This document shows, in pieces, positions 48,180 to 59,362 of a DNA stretch of 64,000 nt. The DNA is from Dimorphilus gyrociliatus (Eukaryota; Annelida; Polychaeta; Dinophilidae). The DNA lies in assembly GCA_904063045.1 (NCBI GenBank), contig CAJFCJ010000006.1:2036946-2100945 (forward strand), given 5' to 3'. Under the pieces are notes generated by a model, which was given only the letters and a program-made list of their open reading frames with translations, was not told the origin of the DNA and did no database searches. How positions within the stretch are numbered: position 1 is the first letter of the stretch; each line of letters starts with the position of its first letter. The translations under genes and the position numbers were made by a program.

Positions 48180-49082
48180 ATTCTTTTACTGTTAACAACA
48201 AACAGCTACCCTGGTTTTAAAAACTAAGCTCATGGAACAAAGAAGTTGACAAAGTTGCACAAATTTCCAGGCACTTTTTTTTAGTAAAAACAGAATAAAA
48301 ACGCTGAAGTCTTCTCTCTTTCGATTTTAGATCTTTTATAATTAATCTTGCAAACTATTAAGTATAAAATTTAGATCGAATTGCATCTATTTTAAGAATA
48401 GGATAATTCTTGTTAGGTCCGGTTCTTACTAATGGCCGCCTTAAACTGAGCTAAGATAAGCGTTTTGCCTATTATGTAAATACTCTTCTAAGACAGGTGG
48501 CTCTATGTTCCCCAAGACTAACGGTTATTAGCAATGCCCATAAAATCTATTACTACGTCACAATAATAATTTAATGAACTAATTCTCTTAGTAAGAGAAA
48601 TATTAAATTATTTTCGTAATTTTATACATTGAAGGCTTATTACATTTATTTACACTTATTTATATATAATTTTGATACTATATGGTAAAGGTACAAGCTG
48701 AAAACTTTAGAAAGATTTCCCACGATAATCCTCCAAAGCAATATTAATAATAATAAAAGAAAACATCAAATTCGATCATTCTTCAACTAAACAAACTTTT
48801 CGTGTTTAACTTTACGATTGATGATTGTTACCTCTTCCGTATTTTTTTTAAAAAAAAAACAAGGGCCATTGTTCAAGGATTATATAGGGAAAAGTTTACA
48901 GAGTTACCACCTATGTTATTTGTCATCGGATAGGCCTATGTTTTACCAATAAATATTTTCGATTTCTTCTCTCCAATACGTGAAAGAAATAATTTAACTT
49001 TTCTCTATAGATTTAGTAATTAAAATAAGTCATTAGCTATCTTTTAGAATAAGGCAGACGGTGCTGAACGGTCGGCTTTGAT
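48180..49082. promoter_or_regulatory. Divergent interval, DISP3-like copy B / secreted glycoprotein
   Basis: 900 bp between two head-to-head starts; no ORF is seen. It has a TAGGCCTA palindrome at 48931-48938. Both promoters are expected here. Confidence 0.4.
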
Positions 49083-52000
49083 ATGATAAATCTTTTATAC
49101 TATCTAACACTTTCGGCTTTTCCCATTTGGGGTATGTTATTGTTACTTTTGAGTTTCTAATAAGTTTAATGACCTATATTAAGAATAAGTAAAAGTTTGT
49201 TACAGGAGTAGTAACAGGAGTTGTAATAGATGGAAGTTTGGCTGTTGATGATTCGGGATTAAATAATACGTATTGTTATAACGATACAATTAAATACGAT
49301 TTTAGCTTTAATATCTCAAATTTTAACACCACAAATCAAACGAACTATTCTAATTTAACAATAAAAATTATCGGATCGGAGCATGTAAGCTTTCAGGTAA
49401 AAATTTTCCATACATTCTCATCTAATCTTCTATTAAACTTATATAGAGACATATATACTTGTATAATATATTTATTTATTATTAAATTAGGATAATTCCA
49501 GTTTGGATTATCAAATTAAATGGATTTTAAAAGTGTTTTTCGACGATAGTTTCAACAATTCCGTTGAAATTAATAGAACTTCTGCTGTCAATCAAACAAT
49601 TACAATTATTGAAGAACAACTTATTAACTCTTCTTATATTCTTACATTTTCAAATTTAGCTAATATCGTTAAATTCATTCTACAAGGAACTGCTTACTTC
49701 AGAATTACTGGTAAATCTATTTTGTAATTTTTAGTTTGGTGCGCCATCTATTGTTTTTTTTAATATTTTTATCTTTCATAAAGATGAGGTTGAATGGGCT
49801 TATCCTATAACTCATCCTAATTTTACTGTCTATGGACAATCAACCAATGGAAATTTTTCGGAAAGTTTGCTTTTGACAGATTTGAGATATGGAAGTTTCC
49901 CAAACATGCAAACATTAATCGACGGCTACGAACTGGTAAAATCCGGACAAAAGCTGAATTCTAACGTTACCGTTAAGGTTGATCGTGGAAAGGGAATAGT
50001 AAGAATTGACTTTATAAGTGGTTTTTACGCTCATTGGTTTGTTACGAATATATAGTGTATATACTGTATATTAACTTTATTATATCTTTCATTTTTGGAT
50101 CATTTAAGGCAACCTGAATCGACTATATTAAAATCACAAGCAATTGAATCGACTGGACTAAATCCATTTGTTTTCTCGAGGCATACACATTCTTTCGAGT
50201 ATTTTAATAGATATGATCAACATTGGTTCAGCACTAATACCAAAATCAAAAGACCAGCTGATAACCCCGAACCCGAAGGTATTATACGGGTCGAAGGACT
50301 TTTTAGGATTGAAGATTATCGTAGACTGGCAAACCAAACAAAAATCTGGATGAATATTGCTGTAAATGTAAACGGTATGATATGGATAGGAAGAATGGGT
50401 TCAAGATTTTTCGACTCTCCGAATAGAGTTTCAAATTTTGATACTCAATTATATGTTGTTGATCAACGACTTGAAAATAACAGGTTGCTCTCTTTGACAA
50501 ACTTTTGTTGAAAGTTTACAGTTTAAGTTTTTTTTAAGACAAGTTGTCAAGACAATTCTCCATGTTACTCATTTACCAGCATCTGAAGCCTATGGATCTA
50601 ACTATACTCTTACGTTTTACGGACTACCAGGAACGACTTTCGGTCAATTCGTACAATCCGGTAGAAGTGCACGCTCCACGTCAAACAAACAATATTCAGA
50701 TTGTTTTTCTATAAGAATTCCGACTCTCGTCTTTGCAGATATAGTTCACGTTCCTTTCGAATTTTCATTCCCTTTAAATTATTCTCTTGGTGGAGATCTA
50801 ACAACCTATATAGGAGTTGCAGATATCTACTCGTACGTTGATAGTTTTAATAGAAGTGAACTGTTGAAATTCGATAGTATGTTCTTAATTATTCCTATAA
50901 TAGGTACACTTTAACAAAAACTGCTTGATCTATTTTTAAAAGTTGTACTTTCAGTCCTATTACCGCCCCCAAAGATCACTGATTTTAGCAGTTTAGAAGA
51001 TCAGGAATGGCGGCAAATTTTCAATAAATCTATCGAGGGTCACGGAAATAGTAGCGTTATGCTAAGAGGGAATCATTTATATATCTGCAAGAAAGATAGC
51101 GAAATGAGATTAAGAAAGAACAGATGTTTCCTCCAACTGCAAGATAAAGGAAGATTCGAGGGTAATTTGCAAATTGTTTCAAGGTTGATTGTAAAAAAAG
51201 CCGTTCAATCTATAGCCGTTGATTCACAAATCGGAACTATACTCTATAAGCATAAAACTGAAGATCTATTCATAGCTACAACTAATAATGGACGAACGTG
51301 TCTCAGAGGTGAAAATTCCGGCACATACTGGGCTGCTGATAATTGTCGAATCTTATCAGACTTTATTGCATCTGATTGGGAAAAGTCTGCTCAAGTTAAT
51401 GCTCACGATATGAATCGATACTTTATCAGAAATGAAGGTAAGAAAATCAACTAGTTTCCATTTAGGTTAGGCGGTTTTATTTTAAGAATGAAATATATTC
51501 ACAGTTGTAACGGATAGCTATTTAAGTGCTCAGTGCAAGAAACAAGTTCTTTCCTTCAACAATCGTGACTGTGAATTTAACGGCCTGACTGGCTGGCAAA
51601 CAGTAGGCACGAACTCATCTCTTAATAGGACTGAAGAAAAGAGAAGATCAGGCGTAAGCAGTTGTAAGCTTGATGGTATTATGAAACAGAAAATTTCAGT
51701 ATCGTAAGTATTAATAGTCAATAAGTTAAAAAGCTTAAGTATTGATACACGAACAAATAGATCACTCGAATTACTAGTGTCTGTGTATAGTCAACCAATC
51801 GACAATCACTTACAGGTCAATTATGGAATGACAGCTGTGGTTAGTAGTTTTAATAAACAAAAGTTCAATAGATACAAATTAGTCAACTTTTTTTGTAATA
51901 ATCGTGCTTCATAATAATTGTAAATTTCATTCTTATGAATAATCTAAATTATTACGTATCAGGCAAAAACTGCAAGTGAAGAACATATTGTGACCACAAG

Positions 52001-52163
52001 TTTTGATTCGTCCCAGAAAAAGTGGCATAAACGAAGTATTCATTTCGAAACAGATTCGAAAATGGTAAGTCTAGAATTACAGATTCAAGGTTCTGCATAT
52101 TTCGATGATATTCATGTGGTGTCGTTGGAAAAGAGTGAATCTTCAATTTGTTTGACGTCGTAA
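49083..52163 (+). CDS. Secreted N-glycosylated protein with C-terminal CBM-like domain, orphan
   Basis: Ten exons (49083-49131, 49206-49396, 49491-49710, 49784-50036, 50109-50483, 50539-50903, 50955-51437, 51505-51703, 51761-51839, 51963-52163) join in frame to 804 aa. A short signal peptide (MINLLYYLTLSAFPIWG) is followed by an N-terminal half dense in N-x-S/T sites (for example NFNTTNQTNYSNLT). The C-terminal 150 residues have the hallmarks of a carbohydrate-binding jelly roll: CEFNGLTGWQTVG near the start and WHKRSIHFET, then GSAYFDDIHVVSL at the end, as in CBM4/9-like folds. A central block has LRGENSGTYWAADNC. No membrane helix or GPI signal is seen, so a secreted matrix or cuticle-type protein is likely. 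The family as a whole is not recognised. The stop follows ICLTS; GTAAGT overlaps it, so an extra exon is conceivable, but the cofilin gene's 3' end lies only 197 bp beyond. Confidence 0.75.
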
Positions 52164-52359
52164 GTGTTGAAAATAAATTTATTCAAGCAACGCAAAAATG
52201 CATAGTTACTTTAATCGCTCTACATTTGAAACAAAAATTTGTGTCGACACTTTAGTTTTTATTTACTACGGAGGAAAAAATTACATCCGAACTTATGAAA
52301 AAAAACAGAACATCAAACCGGACAGTAGTTCAGATATACCTGTTAAATTAGGTAGTAAA

Positions 52360-53637
52360 TTAAGTTCTATCCAACTTTGCAATGATTTCTTCTTCCAATA
52401 AATCCGACATATCATTAGCTTGAACCTCCAAGGATAAACCCTCCAATTTTCTCTTAAGAGCATCCTTCGATGACGCTATTAACATCTTTCGCTTGATTGG
52501 TGCATTATCAGGTGCCCTGTAGATAAGTGACAAAAGAAAATTACAAATTTAGTCTTTTAAACAACCAGACTTAATAAACGATCAAAGTATTTAAATTACT
52601 ACAAAGCACTTGCAAAGCTGGCCAAGTAAATACATTTTATCAAGATGTTGGCAGTAAACGAGCTTGAACGCGAGAACGGCAGGTTTTGGCAACTTATATC
52701 ATTCGTATATATAAATGGGCTTGTAAATAAAATATCTTTCTTATTAAATTCTCTCCTAGCAATCATTAAGCCTTTAAGAGATACTAAAGTAATAAAAAAG
52801 ACTCCCCTAAGTTAATTTAGTTTCTTAAAATATTATCAATAAAATATGAGTCATTTTACGCAGAAACGGTAGCCGTTGTTTTACTCTTTTTAAAATGAGT
52901 TCAGTGTCAAATATACAAGATATATTGTATCAAACGCTGAGTAGTGTAAACTTTATTCTCTTTATATGTAAAGCTATTTAAAACACTCGACCTTTGGTAA
53001 AGAATAGCTTTTTTTCAGGAAAGCTTGTAGATAATACTCTCCGTGGTTGTTTACAATTGAAATCACAACCACAAGTATCTAAATATAATAATTGAATGCA
53101 TTAATTTAATGTTGGATGCATTGCGGTAAATTGAACGAATAAAAAATTGTGAAAAGCTTTTATCGTATTCTACCATTTTTAATTGGGAAATCCCAGATAT
53201 TATCGGTAATGATTCACCAAGTCTGTTAAGATTGATTTTAAACGAATTTTTTTAAAAATTAGACCAATGACCTAGTCGGGTCAGTGGGGCGGTAACGCCA
53301 ACATCTTAGGTGATCCCAAGAACATCCGCCATTTTAAAATTAAAGTTAAATAGTAAATTAAGGCTTACCAGTGAACGAATATGACTTTTTCTTGTTTCGC
53401 TCCATCAGACTTCTTATTAAAATGGAAGTCGACTACAGCATAGCGTACATCGCAAGGTGGAAGTTGGTCAGTAAAATCCTTCCATGCGAAGCCATCGTAA
53501 TTCTTTTTTGTCGTTTCCACTTCAATTTGTTTCAAATCATCAGAAAGTTTGAAAATGACGTACTTATAGTTATGTTGTAGTTGCAAAGCATTATAAGCTT
53601 CTAAAACTTTGGAGTTGACGTCAATTCCAGATGACAT
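52360..53637 (-). CDS. CFL/ADF: Cofilin/actin-depolymerising factor
   Basis: Two exons (53637-53369, 52516-52360) give 141 aa, typical for invertebrate cofilin. The ADF-H domain spans the protein: MSSGIDV at the start with Ser2/Ser3 as the likely LIM-kinase site, YKYVIFKLSDD, CDVRYAVVDF, then WAPDNAPIKRKMLIASSKDA across and after the splice, the actin-binding long helix. It severs and depolymerises ADP-actin filaments in the cytosol. The single intron of 852 nt interrupts the Trp codon of that helix and is much longer than most introns here. An NRF1-like palindrome lies 183 bp upstream of the ATG, a likely promoter element. Confidence 0.95.
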
Positions 53638-53819
53638 GTTTCTTGTTTCTTTCTGCAGGAGAAATAAGTTGTTTTAGTGACTTGAAGTTAACTTTTAGCG
53701 TAAAAAGACCAAAAATGAAAAGTCATTACCGATAATTATACAACTGAAAACCAAATGACTGGTTGACGATGTAAACGATATATCGATATCGACGATTTTG
53801 CCAAATTTCCTGCTAGACA

Positions 53820-53829
53820 GCGCATGCGC
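53820..53829. promoter_or_regulatory. NRF1-like palindrome upstream of cofilin
   Basis: A perfect GCGCATGCGC palindrome lies 183 bp 5' of the cofilin start. NRF1 binds YGCGCAYGCGCR in animal housekeeping promoters. Function is inferred from the motif. Confidence 0.5.
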
Positions 53830-54226
53830 AGTGTTAGGACACTGAATATTTGGCATTTCTTGAAATAGAATCATTTTTATTTGCTTAGCCCTATAACGGC
53901 TAATGACGCATCTTGGCATTAACTTTTTCCATATTACAAAATAATATCTTGAAATGTTTATTCATTAATGAATAATAGAGTGCGCAATCTTGAAAAATGC
54001 AGTACAATTAGCTCAACTTATATCATACAAAATCTAGTGGTACAGTAACACACAAAAATTATATTTCTCTCTTATCTACTTAACTTCTTCAAATATTTTT
54101 ATCTCTAAAGCGGTTTCTAAAATACTAAAATTGCCTATTATTCTATAAGACGTATCTCGGTTATACTGTTATCAGAAAAAGATTAAACACAAGAAAATAT
54201 AAAAAGATATCAAACCGGCTTTCAAT

Positions 54227-54280
54227 ATGGCGGAGAAAGTAGAAAAAAAGGATAACACCACGCCAGATGGCAGTGACTAA
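54227..54280 (+). other. Possible 17-codon small ORF
   Basis: ATGGCGGAG begins a short frame encoding MAEKVEKKDNTTPDGSD before TAA. Acidic/basic composition and the ATGGCGGA context look like a first exon or uORF, but no donor other than a weak GTGACT and no clear second exon was found. Confidence 0.2.
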
Positions 54281-55226
54281 ACTTAACCACGTGACCCAAA
54301 AATAATTCAAAGTTAACATCCAATTTACATTGATTTAGGTTAATATTTAATAGAAAAAATAAGAGGCAAATTATTTAATATAATTCTAAATTAAAAAAAT
54401 ATTTAATACCGCCAAAAAATTGTCCTATTTTGCATATTTGTTTATCTATTTGCTGTAACTATGTCTACGTAATAGAATGAGAAATTATAAAAAGAAACAT
54501 ATAGAAATATATAAATTACTTACAAGAATTAAAATGAGCTCGTACGACGTTACTCTTTTGACAAATGGTAAAAATTTTGAAATTCAGAATATAAAGGCTG
54601 ACATTGGCCAACTCCGTATAAAGAAATTACCATATATGGAAAATTACTGCCTTATATGGTAATTTGGGAAGTGAGTGTGTTTCACTCTATCGTTTAATAT
54701 TCTTTCGTAACGGGTTATGTTAAAATCTATTGATAACCATTTATTGATTTTAAAACCATTTTTGGTAATTATTATATAGTTGAATGCTAATTATACAATT
54801 TAGTAAATCTTTTTACTTGTACAGGTCATAATAAAAACCTTATAGAACAATACATTGTAATTAAACAATAACTACAAGAATATAGAGTTAAATAAAACAA
54901 TTGAGCTAATGAGAGGGAAACTTTCTTTTAAAACAATAATAGACCATAATTTTACTTATGATTTACTAACAACCTTGTCTATTTACCCACTGTTAATGAT
55001 TTTTCTTTTGTAAATTTTAACCAAAACTTATTATTTAATCAATAAATGATATTATCTTACTCATAGTGAAATGATAATCTTTAGTAAGAAGAAATGAATA
55101 AGTGTCATCTCTAATTAATCAATAAAGGAAGAAAATTATGATAATATTATAGGTGTACTCACGTAATACTGCCTTAAGTCAAGTTCTGTGGATAGCTTGA
55201 AAGTCTAAGATATTTTGGCTCTTTTA

Positions 55227-55258
55227 AAGTTCTTTATATATATATATATATATATATG
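55227..55258. repeat. (TA)n microsatellite
   Basis: A dinucleotide TA run of about 30 bp. Confidence 0.8.
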
Positions 55259-56423
55259 TATTGATAGATAAGAGCCAAATGTAGTATAAATTCCTCAAGT
55301 CTTATCGGAAAACGACTTATTTTTTTTACGAATTCATTTAACTAATAGTCTGTTTAAGTGTTGATTTTACTTAGTTCGAGTGCAATATTAATACCTGAAT
55401 ATTATTTATTATTTTATTGATTACATAGTTTCCTTCTTTTAAAAGGATCTAAGATTATGTATTTAGAGTTCAAAGGAAAAAGATACAATAAAGTTCAATT
55501 TAGATGAAAGATGATTTTCAAGTACTTTTTCATAAATAAGGTAAATCGGTGCATATTCTTCTTAACTCTCAAATCAAAATGTTATTTACTCTTATAAATA
55601 TAAAAGAAAAAAGTAAGCATTGATTTTGAAGAGATAAATACTTTCTTCTGATAAGAATTTAACAAGATATCTATCTTTATTTATAATAAATGATATTGAC
55701 ATTGCCTTCAAACAATCGATATTCAATATTATCAATAATTGTGGAATCATAATTCTAAATATGAATGTTTGTCAATAATTTTTATATTTTCATTAATATC
55801 AAGGAAAATACACAAAATCTTATTAATAATCACTATTAATATTTATATGGCTACAAAATATGACTTTAAACCCTAAATTTTTAAGATTTTTAAGTTTTGT
55901 TCTAAAAAAAACTTATCTCCCTTTTCAACAGTGGCAGAAATAGTTGGCCAAGTATAAATAGTACGCTGTTTGTAAAGGTTTGTTAACCACTCTATATACT
56001 TCGCCTATATAGAGTATAGAAATTTTATCCTTCAGAAAATATACCGAATATACATATATAAACCAGACTACAGGTTATTTAAAAAAATTATAGAATACTA
56101 TTTCTAGCGTCAATTTTTCTAATTATGAATATTAAATAAATTAATACTTAAATTGCATGGAGTTTTTTCTTTTAATATTTTATGACTGGTTCTTCATAGA
56201 ATGTTTTGCTGTTGTTTATAAATTACTGCATATTATTAATTTTTCTTAGATTTTAATATAATACAAAGAAATTGATAATATTAATTTATTGTTAGGTCAA
56301 GTCGGATAGTATAGAACGAAATCACTATAGAGTTGAAATGCTTCGGTTTGCTTTCTTAGATTTAAATTGCCGCTTACGGAAACGGAAGAACTCAACAAAG
56401 AAAATTTTTAGGTCAATATCACA

Positions 56424-56505
56424 GCGCATGCGTGTTCTGCCTTCCCCTTCGGTCATTCGAGACAGTCGGAAGATTTCGGTAGCAAGTTAAAATCCGTAAG
56501 TTAAC
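56424..56505 (+). promoter_or_regulatory. GAPDH promoter and 5' UTR exon region
   Basis: An NRF1-like GCGCATGCGT lies at 56424-56433, the same decamer as at 268-277. About 60 bp later a GTAAGT donor (near 56497) fits the end of a non-coding first exon, joined to the acceptor tttcag at about 56922, 16 bp before the GAPDH ATG. Exon borders are inferred. Confidence 0.45.
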
Positions 56506-56928
56506 TATGATTTAAATATTGTTTCTTCACAATTTTACTCTCAATTGGTAGATAATTTAGTAATGCACACTTATGTATTATTCGTATCTTAAATTAATAT
56601 TTTTTTAATGATTTTTTAAAGGGTTTTTATCAAAAATCGAATGACCTTCAAAGAACGAAAGAACGTTCTGTTAAAATTCACAAAGTCAACTTTATATGTT
56701 GCATATAATATTGCAAATATACTTTAATGCAATCATTAAAAGTAATTTTTATGTAATTTATTGCATTAAAATGTTGAACTTGAAGAATTAATTATTTTTT
56801 CTCTACTCAAAATAACAAAGCTGTCCCAGTATAATGATAGAGAAAAACTATTCATTTCTATTTAGTATTTTGACAATGACAAATTACCAGCTTTATCCTC
56901 ATTCAAATTTGTCTTAATTTCAGTCTAA

Positions 56929-58004
<1,076 letters not shown>

Positions 58005-59362
58005 AGAATGAACATGTATTTAGTATCGTGTGTTTAATGCATGCTTATTTTCCCTTACGTAGGGTAATTTGGTGTTTAGAAACAGCCGGTATTCTACTCC
58101 TTTTCGTTGCTAATAAATGTGCACAAAAATTAAATTATGTCTTATTTTACAATATTTCGGAAAATAAATCAGCACGCATGCAATTTTTTTCGGTGATCAT
58201 AAGTGCACCACAACTGCAATATCAAAGGAGTCGATAAAGGTCGCCCTGACCTATCATTCGATATTGTCAGATGGCGTTTGGTGTCTATAATAAGCGCCAT
58301 CTAACATTGGCACGCAAGACATGTGAAAATGGCCGTCAATACCACGTGATTGTAACTTATGTGCTGATTGGTCAACTGGAGCGTTTATGCGGAACACACT
58401 ATGGCGGAAGTTGTTCAGGGTCCTAGTAGCAGCGTTAATTAAAGCAATAAAATACTGTGATTAACGCCTTTTTCAGGCGCGTGCATTCTTAATTGGATTT
58501 CAGAATGAAATCAGTGAGTATTTTAAACTATTTTTGCTTGAAAACGAATCTTTTTTAGCGAAGTCCTACTTTGACCCCATTAATATACCTATTTGAGAAC
58601 AAGTGGTCGCTGTACAGATAGATCTTGAACATTTAACACGTAATATCCAAACGATGGATACTAATTTGAATAAAATATATCACGTGTAAAGCACTTTATT
58701 GATTCCCCACGGCAATTATGACTGCTGACGCGATCAATAATTTTCCATACCACAAATGAAATCATAAAGACATCCAAGTTCAAAATAAAATTTTTAATGT
58801 ATATTATATATTTTGAGTTAAATATATAAGCTGCAACTTACAAGTAATATACCTTATTCTCATCTTGCGGCTCTTATTGCCACTCCTAAATCGAACTATG
58901 GAATTTGAAGAGTGTTACGAAAATATTCGCTAGACAAATAGAGAGCTGAAGAATTTTTATCTAATTTTTAATAAATTAGAACAGTATAAATTCAATTTAC
59001 AACAGCCACAATCCTTGATACTCTTATAAAATAAGATTTATTCGATGCTTTCTAAAAGGAGTAGCATGAAAATTATTTATCGTTATTGGATTCGAATTCC
59101 TTCTCGAAAAATTCAATAGATTCTACGGGATTATTGTTAATAAAATAATGCTTAGAAAGCAATCGCAAGATTCTTGTTTATACTGTTTCAAATCTGAGCG
59201 ATAATCAAGGAATAAAAGTAACTCTCCCTTTATTATCATCAAGTTCTACGTGATGATCACCATGTAGACATTATAAAGCTAAAGGGTCGCTGTATCTACT
59301 GTATAAATAAGTTAAATAATATTTAATTACTTTACTAATGTCACTATATTTATTTAGCAAAT
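58005..59362. promoter_or_regulatory. GAPDH 3' flank and zinc-finger gene 5' region
   Basis: No main coding exon is seen. An inverted repeat AGGTCG-CCC-TGACCT, a one-mismatch estrogen-response-type IR3, lies at 58238-58252. CACGTG lies near 58343 and 58681. Two short uORFs at 58401-58442 and from 58505 probably belong to the 5' UTR of the zinc-finger gene, which has a likely donor at 58514 and acceptor ending at 59357. Confidence 0.4.
58401..58442 (+). other. Possible uORF 1 of the zinc-finger gene
   Basis: ATGGCGGAAG starts a 13-residue frame MAEVVQGPSSSVN ending TAA. It precedes the inferred 5' UTR donor at 58514. The surrounding CTATGGCGGAAG also resembles YY1/ETS promoter motifs, so it may instead mark the transcription start. 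Confidence 0.3.

Larger units (their letters stand above)
53900..56420. other. Long intergenic region, no confirmed gene
   Basis: AT-rich sequence between cofilin (-) and GAPDH (+). It contains a 17-codon frame at 54227-54280 starting ATGGCGGAG with protein-like composition, a frame at 54477-54662 without support, and a (TA)n microsatellite at about 55227-55258. Nothing else is recognised. Confidence 0.4.

Noticed and set aside
52198-52401. 67-codon plus-strand frame after the secreted glycoprotein
   Set aside because: It lies mostly over the spacer and 3' end of the cofilin gene and has no acceptor in the right phase; it was considered as a last exon and dropped.
54477-54662. 61-codon frame on the plus strand, possibly joined to the small ORF at 54227
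   Set aside because: No donor/acceptor pair in matching phase could be found, and the composition is unremarkable.
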